Below, one piece after another: positions 33,976 to 46,400 of a stretch of 64,000 nt of DNA. The DNA comes from Metarhizium brunneum (lineage: Eukaryota; Ascomycota; Sordariomycetes; Hypocreales; Clavicipitaceae). Location of the stretch: NCBI RefSeq assembly GCF_013426205.1, contig NC_089426.1:4216001-4280000 (forward strand), in the 5' to 3' direction. Within the stretch, counting starts at the first letter, position 1, and each line of letters begins with the position of its first letter. The translations under genes were made by a program, and so were the position numbers. The notes below the pieces were generated by a model that was not told where the DNA came from, searched no databases, and saw only the letters and a program-made list of their open reading frames with translations.

Positions 33976-36781
33976 TTAAAATGACATGTGAGGTAAATGT
34001 GCATCCAGGATTTCAGCTCCGGATGGACCTTCAATAATGGAGCCAAAGTCATCGTAATCCGCATCACCAATGCCAAAGCCAAAAGCGTCCTGATGCCTAA
34101 GGAACCCAAATGAGCTGTCCGGTCCGTACTCGTCTAGGCTAAGTAGCGTATGACTTGCTGCCATGGATTGCACGGTTTCGGGCTGCCGTCCAGCCCATAA
34201 CGAGTCTTGGGTTGGTAATGGTTCGTTCCTAACCTCGTCTCTTGACTCTCGAGGCAAGACATTCTTGCTTGCGGAATCTGACCTAGTGTTAACGACGTAT
34301 AATTATATCGAACATGTTTATTCGACATGCTGAACATTCATACCCTTATCCCGAAGCAAATCAAACAAACCTTGAAGCCGTTGGTAGGCTTTTGAGCTCA
34401 ACATGCTCATGCCGCCCAGTGTCCTCAGGTTCCGTAAAGCCGCTTGCAACAAGATCTCAAGATCAGGCTCTTGGGTTCCAATACTACTAACCCTAGTGTC
34501 TGAAATGTGGATGGATAAAACCCATAGACCAAAGGAGTGCAAACATGTTGTAAATGCTAGGAAATCGCGATTAGAACATGATACTTTGGGAAGCAACAAG
34601 TCTGCAAACCGGATACATAAAAACGCAAGCTATCAAAAACACACCAGAATAATTGCAAATCCACCATAGAGCATTGGTCTCCAAGAATCCCAGTCTTTTC
34701 TGCAAGACTTCACAAATCACGTAGTGGGTATCTCGCGCTGCTACCAGGTTTCTTCGTAACATGGCCACAATCGTTTCACCGGTTACCCCTGACAGGAACT
34801 GTGGCCCTACAGTTGTAAGACATTCTAGGCTTCGCATCAAAATTGCCCCGTGTACGAGGAGAACGACGCGGTGGTAGTGTAGCGAAAGGATGATTGCAAG
34901 TCTTTCGGCGTCTTCTGAAGGAGCAACCCAGTTGCCGAAACCTACTTCTGCATTCATGATGCCGAAAATTTTATTACAGGTTACCCAGTTGTCCAACCTT
35001 ATGGAGAGATTCAGGACTTCAGAGAGGAGTTGATCAGTGGGTAGCTCCCTGACCGATCCGATGTTCGACAGGTATATTTTGTCCAAAGCCAGACCTGTCA
35101 ATTCATGTAGTGATCTTTTAAAACAAAATTCGAGTTAGCGGAAATGCGAAGCTTTTATACACACTGAGTGAATGAGATCCTACGTTAGCAAGGCAAAGAA
35201 TGAAGCTGTGTTGTTGATAGCCAGTGTCCTTGTTTCAACTTCTGAGATTTCGCTAATAGAGACTATTTTCGCAATTTCTGGGCGGACGTAGTTCAAACCG
35301 ATAAGACATGGACGACCAAAGCACGCACTCAGAATTCTGTGAATGAAATAGAGTTAGAATGACTATAATCTGGACACTGCCGCATAAAGGAATTGACTTC
35401 GCCTTCACCTATCTTGAGTGACAGCTGCCAACCAAAGCCTCGCACGAAGTCTCTGCTCGTCGGCTCCAAGACATACGTACGTGGGCGGCGCATGTAGTCC
35501 CAGATGATATGCAGTTCTGACAGCTAGTGAATGGGATGAAAGGCTTGCCATCGAGCGTCTAATGTTTTGCTCAAAGCTAGTCAACAACAATAGTGCCTGC
35601 ACTGGACAAAGGTATCAGTTTACGGGATCGTATATAGTTTACATCTTCATCAGATACTTACATGTTTGGACGGTCGATAAATGTATAGCCATTCCGTAAA
35701 GAAGATTGATAACGCGCCGGTAGAAAGGTTCAGGCGAGGGGCCATCAATTGTATAGAGCGCATAGGCCAAGACGATATTCAGTAACGCTTGCCAGGACTG
35801 TGTGGACGGGCATGATTCATTTGCGTCCTCGTCCAAAACATGCAATTTGCCCATAATGCTAACTTCGTCGACATAGGGGAGAACATCGCCGATGTTGTCA
35901 AAGAACCGAGCCACGAGCTCCTCATTCGACGGGTACTTCTGAATGCTTTCATGAAGAGTTGTATGCGTTAATGACTTCCTTAAACCCCTGCTTCGGCTAC
36001 CCCTCATGTCAGATGTAGGAGACGCTCGTTGCGCCTGGCTGCGAGATGCCTTGTAGCCTAGATTGGCAATGGCGCCAGATAGACACCAGAAGAAGCCGTG
36101 ATTGGTGCTTGATCCTGCCGAGGAGGTTAGGCTGATGAGTAGGATCATACTTGTACAATGGAGGCCTCCGTTCTTACCAAAATAGCCTACTTCACCATTT
36201 GATAATTGGTCGAATGCATTTGTGGCAAGAATATCGGCAAGAGATTCGCTCAGCGGTGGATCGGAAGGTGAGGTATGATTTGGTTTCATATCACAAGCTG
36301 GCTGTCGCAGCAACGGCTGTGGGATATGTTCAGAATTGATGGTACTGGGCGTATATTGAGCATCACCATCTATCACTACGGGACTGGATGATGTCCGCGG
36401 TGCTGTGGGAGCCGAGGCATCTGCTCGGCTAGGCTGATTCAGATATTGCTGAGCTATCCAACTGTTTCTATAGACGTGTAAGCTTATCTGTCTTGATGAG
36501 GAATGCGAAAGGCCAAAATTGCACTGCAGCAGATTTGTCATCAACAACTCACCGCTGCGCCATGCGCTTATCACGATCATTCAATGTATAAACGCAATCC
36601 ACATCTACCTTCATACACCGTCCACATTTTGGTCGATCGCCATCACACTGGTGACCACATCAGCTCAAAGATTCCACGAAATATGAGCCTTGTCCCTTAC
36701 TCTCAACTTTTTAAACTTGCAGGCGTCACAAGCAAGGAAGGTCCTCCTCCGTGGTAGTGACTGGCTTCCGGTTCCCTGCAT
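33976..36781 (-). CDS. Zn2Cys6 fungal transcription factor (island regulator)
   Basis: Eight exons on the minus strand: 36781-36701, 36647-36553, 36467-35662, 35601-35409, 35336-35184, 35114-34645, 34556-34344 and 34277-33976, 770 residues with all phases agreeing. The zinc cluster has all six cysteines: CDACKFKKLR then CDGDRPKCGRCMK and a final VDC; the first intron falls inside it. A central fungal-specific TF domain includes VQTLQALLLLTSFEQN and the CFGRPCLIGLNYVRP block, equivalent to the TFGRP motif. The C-terminus is acidic with Gly/Phe/Asp residues, a possible activation region. Nuclear regulator, probably of the adjacent FMO/FAH/DUF3500 group judging by position. It ends 1 bp from the FMO gene, so their 3' UTRs must overlap. 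Confidence 0.88.
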
Positions 36782-38192
36782 GACGCCACCGGACCGCCCG
36801 GACACTAATCTGAGGTCAGTAAATTGCATGGCTCAAAATTCATCATGTAAAGCCTACAAGGATTTACCTGGACCCTACACCTGCTGAAACGCTCCGCTTT
36901 TCGGCAGTTGGGGGAAAGCTGAGGGATGAGGTCCTAGGTCACGTCGAAGTCACCAGTCCAATCAGCGGCTTCCGAGAGACTCGATACACAATGCAAAACT
37001 GATTAAATGCTTCAAGACTATCTCTATCAGCGAGTTATCGCAGCCTTATAGTCATAGCCACGCGCCCAAAACAAGATATGTCTGGTTTGAGATATCCCCG
37101 CATGTGGGGAAGTTCCTAGCGGCCAAACAGTATCCGATTGGTCAATTGACCAGCCGCGTATTGTGGCTCGCTGTGGTTATTGCCGAGAATGGTTGCCGTT
37201 GCTATTAGCATCTACAAAAGCAGGAGTATCCTAGACGAGCCACTTAGTCGCTGACGAATAGTTGCATGTGCCCTTTCATTATTCATATATTGCCTAGCTT
37301 ATGCTAAGGAGCGGCGAGTATTCCATCAACCATACACATTCCTATATACAGTGTTCGTTTTGCCGACTTGATCCACGAATCCCCTGATAAGCTGTATAAA
37401 TGGCAGCTAGAATGACCAAGTTGGAAACGGACTGTGAGGAGATTGAGGTTCGCGCATATCATTGATCGCTAGACATTCAGTAAACCTCAACGTTCCTGTT
37501 GAAAACTAAGCACATCTTTAGAATGAATGTCATGCTGAGCTGAGCGAAGAGAGTCGCCAATATCGCGCCGCGCGTCATGGCATCACTAAACGTGACTCGT
37601 TACCGCAGATAGACGATAATGATCCCTTACGCTGGCCCAAGTCAAAGGTTAGTCTATCATCCACAAATGCAGTACTGCCACGGATTCAGTGGCTGACTTC
37701 CAACACTCCAGAAACTGCTGAATGGCTCGATTAGTAGGTGGCTAGTCATCACCCTTAAGGGTGCAGGCGAAGACAAAACTAAAAAGGTGGGGGCGTGGTA
37801 CGAGTAGATGAGATCATTGATTACAGGAATGTCGTGCTCCGTTTCCTTTATTTCTTCTCCTCTGGCGACGACACGCATAAGGTCAACGTGGTCTTAACAT
37901 TTTTTGTCCGCGCACGCCTCTTCTGGCTACTACTACAGCCTGCACTATAGACTAAGCTGGTCTAGTAGATAGATACTATCACCTGCACAACCCGCTAATT
38001 ATAATAGAGTAGACTGTAAGTATCTTTAAGCTATTACCTTATCAAATAATATTTTATTTACGTAGTTATATAGAGTAAATTTAGTATTAGCCTAGCATGT
38101 CTCGTGCCCTGTATAGGGGGACCTAAGTGGCTGGCGGCCACAGACGGAAAATAGATATCTATATTACGAGCCAGGAGCATAAATAATAGTTA

Positions 38193-38320
38193 GACCACAG
38201 AGTAGCTAGCCTTTAATCTTAAGTCATGCATACCCGCATAGTCGGACCACGGAGTAGCTAGCCTTTAATCTTAAATCCAAGCATAATGCTAGTCATGTAC
38301 AGTCATGCACACCCGCATTA
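38193..38320. repeat. Imperfect direct repeats
   Basis: A 30-bp unit with core GAGTAGCTAGCCTTTAATCT occurs at 38193-38222 and again at 38245-38274 with one mismatch, a 52-bp period. The segment following the first copy, GTCATGCATACCCGCAT, recurs at 38302 with one change. Probably a small local duplication upstream of the secreted-protein gene. Confidence 0.7.
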
Positions 38321-38389
38321 GACTCTGCTTGTGTTACGTAAATATACATGTTCCCCTGGCAAAACCGATATAGACAGAGTAATACATTC

Positions 38390-38397
38390 TATAAATA
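38390..38397 (+). promoter_or_regulatory. TATA-like box of the small secreted protein gene
   Basis: TATAAATA about 160 bp before the ATG at 38559, followed by a pyrimidine-rich leader typical of well-expressed fungal genes. Role inferred. Confidence 0.45.
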
Positions 38398-38558
38398 AGA
38401 AGCCTTTCATCTACTACAAGTTTAAACGCACTCCCAAAAACTTAGTAACTTCTTAAAAAAAGCCGTTGAACAACCATTCTTAACCTGCTCAATCCTTACT
38501 TTTTATTTCATCTTCTTATTCTCCAAATTCTCAGCATAAAAAAACTACTACCATAACA

Positions 38559-38942
38559 ATGCAGTACCATCTTGCCCTCGCCCTCGCTACTTTGGCTGGT
38601 GCCTCAATCGCCGCACCACCTGCATCACCGGAGCAGAGCCTGGCAACAAAGGTCTGCCCTGGTACAAATCCACACGAAAGTTATCCTATGATTGATGTTG
38701 ATGGGCTTGGCTATAGGGTATCGAACAAAAGGTGTCTGGAATTAGCGGGCGAGTGCCGACAGGATGGTACAGCCGAGCAACTTGTTGAATGCATTACTAA
38801 GACAATAGCTGCGGGTGGATCCTCTGAGGCACGTGCTGAGATTTCGTGTTCACCCAGGGCTGATACAATGAAGGCCGAGGGCATTAAATGCAAGACCGAT
38901 GGCAAGAAGGCCGATGGCAAGAAGGCCAGAGGCCTGCCCTAA
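38559..38942 (+). CDS. Small secreted cysteine-containing protein, 127 aa
   Basis: Single exon. The N-terminus MQYHLALALATLAGASIAAP is a clear signal peptide. The mature part, about 108 residues, has six cysteines (VCPG, RCLE, ECRQ, ECIT, SCSP, KCKT), enough for three disulfides. It ends in a short lysine/glycine repeat, KKADGKKARG. I recognise no family. Size, secretion, cysteine content and an A+T-rich, repeat-bearing upstream region are typical of candidate effectors or other small secreted proteins. It lies between the central island and the right arm of the cluster and has no evident role in either. Codon pattern and the leader support a real gene. Confidence 0.72.
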   Translation: MQYHLALALATLAGASIAAPPASPEQSLATKVCPGTNPHESYPMIDVDGLGYRVSNKRCLELAGECRQDGTAEQLVECITKTIAAGGSSEARAEISCSPRADTMKAEGIKCKTDGKKADGKKARGLP

Positions 38943-40535
38943 TACTAAGGCCGGTGCTGTCGAGCCTGAGAAATATGCGCAGGACTAGGACCCGGCAACA
39001 AGTTGATTCACCAGGGAATTCACTGCTAGTTGCCAAGGTCAAGTCTGGTCGCTTATTCAAGCAACAGCTACTGTTATGCTGCTGACTAGTAGGTAGTATA
39101 GTATTATAACAAGTATTTTAACTGGGTATTGTGTCGCTCTGTAGTTAATATAACATTACGTGCATTGACGTGCAAGCGTAAAATCATAACAAGTATTTAA
39201 GTTGGTATTATTGTACTTTTCAAGGGCCTGATCCTACAAACGCGACTGACGGTCTCGAGCCGCCGGGCCGTATTTAGAATAATTTAACTATACCAGACGC
39301 TACCGCGTCCCGTCTTGCCAGCCCCGATCTCGTTCTGTCGTATCCTCCTTCGCATAGCATCATGTCGGCAGGAGGCTTGATGTCGTGTCCATCTTGTACG
39401 GTGCCACTGGGCCTGTGGTCCTCGTGGTCCTTGTGGCCCTCAGAGAATACCAATTCTCGCTGGCTGCTGCTGCTCATGATGCCACGGATATTGCTTGCGT
39501 GGCGGTTGGTTGAGTTGTGCAGACTGCTTGATGGAGCTTCAAGAGGAGTAGAAGTTTCTTCCTCGGCGGTTGGGCAGACTGTTCAAAGGAGAGGACTCAG
39601 AGGACATGGGGTGATTGAGCGAAATGGGAGCAGGGGAGGGAGGGACAAGGCCGGCAACTGGTATGAATCGGCATGCATTCCATACAAAACGCATCCCTTG
39701 AGGCACGCATCATGGCCGCCCTAATCCCGCCCGTGTTTAAGGCTAGATAGAACTGGGCTTCGCCACCAAAGTCGTGTCTGACCTCAAGTTTTGGTTTTGG
39801 GGATGACATGCCCCACAAATCAGCCAAGGCTGCAAGAAATCGCTTCATGTTAAATGTTGTACCAGACATGTGACAAGATTGAAGTTGACAGGGCTGGCCG
39901 GGTGGCAGTGTAGCCGTTGAGGATTCTGTAGCATCGGTTCGGAGACTCAGCCATCCACGGCTTCCGATGGCAGCACGCTGGCATCAGTGATGCTTCGGTA
40001 CCAACCTAGGGTTGTTGTTGGGTTCAATGTCAAGTTTGTATATGTCTGGTTGGTCTGGCGGTGCTGAGGGAACTTGGGAGCTCCAGATGTCCTACTTGCG
40101 CCGCCGTTTTCAACCTCGACATCTGGGACTGGAATGGCGACGGCAACTTGGCCTCTTTTCTTCTTCTCCTCCGCTGGGAAATGACGGGAGCCTGGAGCGG
40201 GCGGGAGATGGTGGGCGCCTGAAGTGGGACGGGGAGCATCTTTCCAAACATTGAATACCACCAGACAGATGACGCTGTTGTCACTTGTGTAACCATGCAA
40301 CATCGGCCTTCGGACTCGGCGTCAAGTGCGCTTAAGCACCCTGGATGCTACGTGGGCATGCACGGATTTCACTTCATAACTTCAGGCTGCCCTAGGCGAG
40401 TGCGGCCATGGCGAAACCCCAATGCTCCTGGCAGGCGTCTTTCGAACAAATCTGTCGTATAGCACCCCAGGTCTAAGACACCAGACCGTCTGACTCTGAC
40501 TTGACCCAACTGCCGCCCATACTCCGCACCACAGC
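38943..40535. other. Gene-free spacer before the second P450
   Basis: No gene is supported. An imperfect repeat with ATAACAAGTATTT occurs near 39106 and 39185. Open frames at 39.3-40.3 kb on both strands lack domains. The last 250 bp form the P450 promoter with TCGG elements. Confidence 0.5.
40303..40319 (+). promoter_or_regulatory. TCGG triplet upstream of the second P450
   Basis: TCGG occurs at 40303, 40310 and 40316 in TCGGCCTTCGGACTCGG, including one perfect TCGGANTCGG, 217-233 bp before the ATG. It matches the arrays upstream of the hydrolase and SDR genes. Confidence 0.58.
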
Positions 40536-42336
40536 ATGTTGTCGAGCATTCAGACAAAAATTGTCGAGCCGTTTCTGGTGCTGCGCCAGAGTGTTGCGCC
40601 TCTGAAACTGTCCCGATGGCAGTTTACAAAGCTCATGGTCAGAAGTGCGCTTGACGGGTTGCCAGACGGAAGCGTATTTCTCCTACTTTACCTCTTCGCA
40701 GCACTGCTGATAATCATTGCCGTGCGCCTTCGAAACAGCAACAAGGGTGTGCACGCGCCTCCTGGGCTTGCCGTCGTGAGGAGGAACCATGCGCATTACC
40801 TTGATATTATCAAGGAGGGACGGGAGCTGGTATGTGCAGACTTGAATCTAGACTTGACCCATTGATATGTCATGATTATCGTCTACCCTTCTGCCTGCCG
40901 AAAAGAACTTGTAGGCTCCGATTTTGACAGATGGCAGTACCCAGGTCAACCCTTCCTCGCTGTCAACAACCGGCACAGTTTTGTCATATTCCCTCCCCAA
41001 TGCTTCGACGAGATCAAGCGTCTTCCGGAGCACACCGCGTCCGCCAAGGGTTTTTTTCACGCTACAAACTATGGCCACTGGAGTCACATTGGTACAGAGA
41101 CACCGCAACTCATCAAATCCGTCATTGCCGATCTGACTCGTTCGCTTCCTGCCCGAGTCCTCACGCGCCAACAAGACTGCCAGATGGCCTTTGACGACGT
41201 AATCGGGCGCTCACGCCAGTGGAAAGAATTCCCTCTGATGATGACTACATTCGAAATTGTCACCCGGATAAATGCGTGTTCCTTCGTTGGAAGAGAATTG
41301 GGCACGAACCGAAGCTGGGTGCGGGCCGTCATGATGTCGCCCATCTTCATTCACGTTGCTGTCACGCTCCTCAACGCCTGCCCCCTTATTCTGCGGCCGC
41401 TCATGGCGCCGATTTGCTTCTTCCCTACCATCAAGAACAGGTGGGATATGGCGCGCCTTCTGACCCCAGTTCTAAAGACAGACATGAAGGATTACTACGA
41501 AGCCAAGGACAAAAAGGAGATCCTGCGGCCCCGGGCCGAAGGAAAGATACCCTTCACCGGATTCCTCCTCTCACGCTACCAGGCTGCTGAAGCAACCATT
41601 AAACAGCTGGTGGCTGACTACATCATCATCAGCTTCGACTCAACCCCGTCCACTGCATCGGCGCTGTTCCACGTTCTCTGTGAGTTGGCATTGCACCCCG
41701 AAGCTGCCGACATCCTGCGCCAGGAACTAGATGAGGTTCTTGTCGACGGAAACCTCCCCGGGACCCATCTCCAGGAGCTGAGGAAAATGGACAGTTTCCT
41801 CCGTGAGTCCTTCCGACTACATCCAATTGTCATGTGTAAGTCGTCTTCGGCCGTTGGGCCAGGCCTGCCAAAGGCGCCCATTCCCTTCCCCGACGGCCCT
41901 ATGCTGACTTTGCCTTCCAGTCACCCTCCAACGCCACCTTGAAAAGCCAGTGAAACTCTCTATTGGGCCAACGCTTCCCGCTGGCTTGATCGTTGCTGTT
42001 GACGGACAAGCTATCAACCGCAACCCGGATTTGTGGCCAAACCCAGATAGTTTCGACATGGATAGATTTTATAAGCTTCGGCAGAAGCCAGGGAAGAAAA
42101 ACCGCTTCCATTTTCTGACTACCGGCTCCGACTCGCCGGGATGGGGTGACGGGACACAGGCTTGCCCGGGACGGTTTTTTGCGACGAATACACTCAAGAT
42201 TGCGCTGGCGCATTTTCTTCAGAACTATGACATTGAGATTAAGCCAGAATGTTTGCCACTCAAGCATACACCCCTTTCGAATGGATCTTGGAAACCTGAT
42301 GATGCGGCCATCGCACGCATTAGGTCCAGATCTTAG
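40536..42336 (+). CDS. Cytochrome P450, PKS-NRPS cluster
   Basis: Three exons, 40536-40829, 40938-41835 and 41921-42336, give 535 residues. A membrane anchor, SVFLLLYLFAALLIIIAV, lies at about residues 46-63, an unusually long N-terminal lead. The I-helix region reads ADYIIISFDSTPSTASA, ExxR is ESFR, and the haem loop is WGDGTQACPGRFFA. ER-bound monooxygenase, probably an oxidative tailoring step; it directly precedes the PKS-NRPS in the same direction. The first intron's acceptor (TGGCAG at 40932-40937) is the least certain point: it is the choice that preserves frame, but it makes a 108-bp intron and trims a conserved-looking stretch. No internal stops, in contrast to the P450 at 26.2 kb. 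Confidence 0.87.
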
Positions 42337-43486
42337 GGCGCACTATATCAAAGAATACGGAAATGATGCATACGAGCAACAGGAGAAAGGCTATTTGACC
42401 TACGTGGGGTATTTCAGTCAGGCATGATTTCGCCGCAGCCCGAAGCAGCCTGCCTCGTTCGTTACTATCGTTACCATGCAGCCAGCCGATGGAATAACAA
42501 AAGTCTATTAAAGTAGTGCCGGGCGGGTGTTTTTGTGCCAAATTATGGCATAGATCAGCTAGGGACTAAATCTAAAGTAGAATGCAATGAACTTTTTTTT
42601 CATCATCTCCGAGGAAATTTTACTTCCCGGCATAAATCCAGTGAAAAACCCCATGCGTGTGACTTGGAAATACAAACTTCATGTTCGGCACAACACATTA
42701 TCAAGTCGCATCAACGAGCTCCTACAAGTGAATTTGGTTCTCCCTGTAAGTGATTCTTGTCTACGGGAGCAGAAGTGCCCAACTGACGTGCCAAGTGATT
42801 CGTGAACTCGCCCAACATCGTCCAGGAGGTCAACTGGAGTAAGTCAGATGAATTCGCTCCGAGTATGGATCACAGCGGTATATTGCCAAGTGCGTTTGGA
42901 TGGTTGACGTATTTCGGAGAGCCGGAGCTTCAATATGGACCAAGTCAAAGCCAAATCTGAATTCGCAAGGGGGCGTGATGAAAGGCTCAGTGTACCGCCT
43001 AGCGTCTGGTCACTTGGCTTTGTCCGAATGTTGAATCAAACCCCGAGTCCCCATTTATTCTCGCTCGTAGGCAATAGCGTTCCGGAGTCGATTTTCCAAC
43101 CGTCCCCGAGCGGGTCCCCGATGCACAAGATGCAAAGAAGCTGCAAGGACGATAACTAGACACCATCTCCGATATTCAAATTGCGATACCTATACCGAAG
43201 GGTCGGAAATCGTTGGCCGAGATGTACAGTCGTGTGTGAATGGATTTCCATACCTACTTACTCCTGTGATGGGAGACTGGAAACATCCCCCAGGTAGAGC
43301 CGTGATCCACATCCATGCAGCTCAGTTTTACGTGCAAAGCAAATGCCCCGACCTGACATCGTCTGAGTGGCTCGCTGCTTTTTAGTTATATGTAGAGGTA
43401 TCTGATAGATCAAACAGAAATAAGAGACACCCGTCTCGCTGCTTCTAGACTGGACCATCTATCCAGTGCAAGATAGCTTGATCAAC
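42337..43486. other. Intergenic, PKS-NRPS promoter
   Basis: 1.15 kb between the P450 stop and the PKS-NRPS start. No gene. TCGG at 43203 and CCGA at 43217 form an inverted pair about 270-285 bp before the ATG; further single TCGG or CCGA elements lie at about 42858, 42913 and 43169. Confidence 0.55.
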
Positions 43487-46400
43487 ATGGCGACTGTTGG
43501 CGAGCCCATCGCCATTATTGGCATTGGATGCCGATTCCCCGGTCAGTGTGATAATCCATCCAAGTTGTGGGATCTCTTGCAAAAGCCCCGGGATCTTCTC
43601 AAGGAAATCCCCGACAGTCGATTCAGCACAGGTGCCTTCTACCATCCTAAGAATTTTCACCATGGCACGAGCAATGTGCGCCACTCATATCTCCTGGAAG
43701 AGGACCTGCGGAGCTTTGATGCCCAGTTCTTCGGCATCAACCTTGTCGAAGCCCACTCTATTGATCCTCAGCAGCGACTGCTTCTTGAAACCGTGTATGA
43801 GAGCCTGGAAGCCGCCGGCCTCTCCGTCAAGGGGCTGCAAGGCTCTGATACTGCTGTATACGTGGGCGTCATGAGTGCCGATTTTACTGACATGATTGGG
43901 CGCGACACGGAGATGTTCCGAACATCTTTTGCTACAGGGACGGCAAGAAGCATTCTCAGTAACAGGCTTTCGTATTTCTTCGACTGGCATGGCCCGTCCA
44001 TGACTATCGATACGGCGTGTTCATCAAGTCTCATCGCCATGCACCAGGCTGTGCAGACTCTCCGCGGAGGGGAATCATCTGTTGCGGTTGTAAGTGCATA
44101 TTCCCGTCTACTGGTCATCACTACATCTCCATCCTGAGAATAGAGCTGGACGCGTCGCACGAGATGCTAACAACATGGTACAGGTGGCCGGGTCCAACTT
44201 GATATTAGGACCAGAGCAATACATTGCCGAGAGCAAACTACAAATGCTTTCTCCTACTGGCCGAAGCCGTATGTGGGATGCCGATGCGGACGGCTACGCT
44301 CGAGGAGAAGGCGTTGCAGCCATTGTTCTCAAGACGCTTAGCCAGGCTATTGTTGACGGCGACCACATCGAGTGCGTTATACGTGAGACTGGTCTCAACC
44401 AAGATGGTAGGACGCCAGGCATCACGATGCCAAGCGCTACTGCACAAGAAGCGTTGATCCGAGCCACGTACGCCAAGGCCGGCTTGGACCTTGGCCAGCG
44501 TGCCGATCGCCCCCAGTACTTTGAGGCACATGGCACAGGTATGTGTGAATTCAAGAAGCTTCCCCATCCGCTTCTCCCCGGCAATCACGATCGCCTCAGC
44601 TAATCTACCAAGGTACTCCTGCTGGTGATCCCGTGGAAGCCGAGGCGATCAGTAATGCCTTCTTTGGCCCCCAGTCCCATTTTAAGCCAAGTGATGCAGA
44701 TGATACTTTGTTTGTTGGATCTATCAAGACTGTGGTTGGCCATACAGAAGGGACAGCAGGCCTGGCCGCCGTTATCAAATCATTGCTGGCCTTGCGGGCT
44801 GGTGTTATTCCTCCAAACATGCTACTGAATAAGGTGAACCCGAAAGTTGAGCCTTTCTACGGAAACGTACAGATTCTTTCCGCAGCACGAAAATGGCCCA
44901 AGCTTGCAAAGGGTGGCGTGCGAAGAGTGAGCGTCAACAGCTTTGGCTTCGGAGGCGCCAACTGTCACGCCATTCTTGAAAGCTTTGAGCCCGATGAGAC
45001 ACGCCGCGGACAGTCGTCGGATTGCGGTAGCTCATGCTTTACGCCATTTCTATTCTCGGCGGCATCGGAGAGTGCGCTTACTGAAACCTTGGAGCGCTAT
45101 CGAGACTATCTTGCTCCTGGAAACTCTGGCGCTACAGTCAGACTCGGAGATTTATCATGGACACTCAGCAACCGTCGATCGACACTCCCATGGCGCGCCG
45201 TCATAACAGCCAGCAGTGACGTTGAGGAATTAGCCGGAAAGCTTGAAAAGGGCACCGAGTTCACTAGCGAGCCATCAAACTACTCGTCAGTCAGGACAAG
45301 AGGGCGCAAACCACGTATTCTCGCCATCTTTACCGGCCAGGGCGCACAGTGGCCACGCATGGGCGCCGAGTTGGTTGAAAAGTCACCAGCAGCAAGCAGC
45401 ATCCTCGCCCGTCTCGACAAGAGCCTGCAGTCACTCGACCGTCGGGATCGACCGACATGGTCACTGCGTGAGCAGCTCCTCGCCGGTGCCGATTCATCGG
45501 TAGGCACAGCATCTGTGTCGCAGCCCGTCTGCACAGCCGTGCAAATCATTCTCGTCGACATGCTGAGAGCCGCCGGCATCGACTTCTCCGCAGTGGTCGG
45601 CCACTCTTCCGGCGAGATTTGCGCAGCATATGCGGCGGGATATCTCTCCTCCGAGGATGCCATCCGCGTGGCATATTATCGCGGTCTGCATATGAAGTCG
45701 GTCACTCAGGACGGCGCCATGCTCGCGGTGGGAACCTCGTACGAAGACGCCAAGGAATTGTGCGAGCTTCCAGCCTTTGAGGGTCGTGTCTGCGTAGCGG
45801 CGAGTAACTCTCCTGCCAGCGTGACACTTTCCGGCGATGCAGAGGCCATTGACAACATCAAGATGATTCTGGACGAGGAGAAGAAATTCACTCGCCACCT
45901 CAAAGTGGATCGAGCCTATCATTCCCACCACATGAAAGCATGTTCCAAGCCGTATGTGACGTCTCTGCAGCGGTGTGCTATTCAACAGCTTTGCCCGGCC
46001 GACCGCAGCAAGTGCCGATGGGTTTCCAGCGTTTTCACCTGCGACATAACGGATATTGCTTCAGAAGAGAGTCTGAAAGGAAAATATTGGGCCCAAAACC
46101 TGACGAAGCCAGTCATGTTTTCAGAGGCCTTGCAAGTCCTTCTTGGCGGCGGTCAGGAAAGAGAGGTTTACGACCTAGCTATTGAGATTGGACCACATCC
46201 GGCGCTCAGGGGCCCTGTAAGCCAGACAGTTCAGGAATGCCTGGGAGGAGAGTCTATCCCTTACACAAGCATGTTGTCACGCGGCGAGGACGGTGTTGAG
46301 TCATTCTCAAAAGGACTTGGATATATCTGGCGAACCTGGGGAGAAGGGGCTGTCGACTTTGCCGCCTACAATTGCTTTATGAATGATGAACAAAGAAAGG

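Larger units (their letters stand above)
36782..38558. other. Gene-free, partly A+T-rich spacer
   Basis: The first few hundred bases are the regulator's promoter. From about 37.9 kb the sequence becomes A+T-rich and repetitive, with the direct repeat described separately. No gene is supported. Confidence 0.5.

Noticed and set aside
39597..39869. 90-codon minus-strand frame beginning MSGTTFNMKRFLAALADLWG
   Set aside because: Short, no family similarity, no supporting exon structure or leader; overlapping frames exist on the plus strand.
40938..41835. Alternative acceptor at CTTGTAG (40908-40914) for the second P450
   Set aside because: It gives a phase that does not match the first exon; the later TGGCAG acceptor keeps the frame, though this junction remains uncertain.
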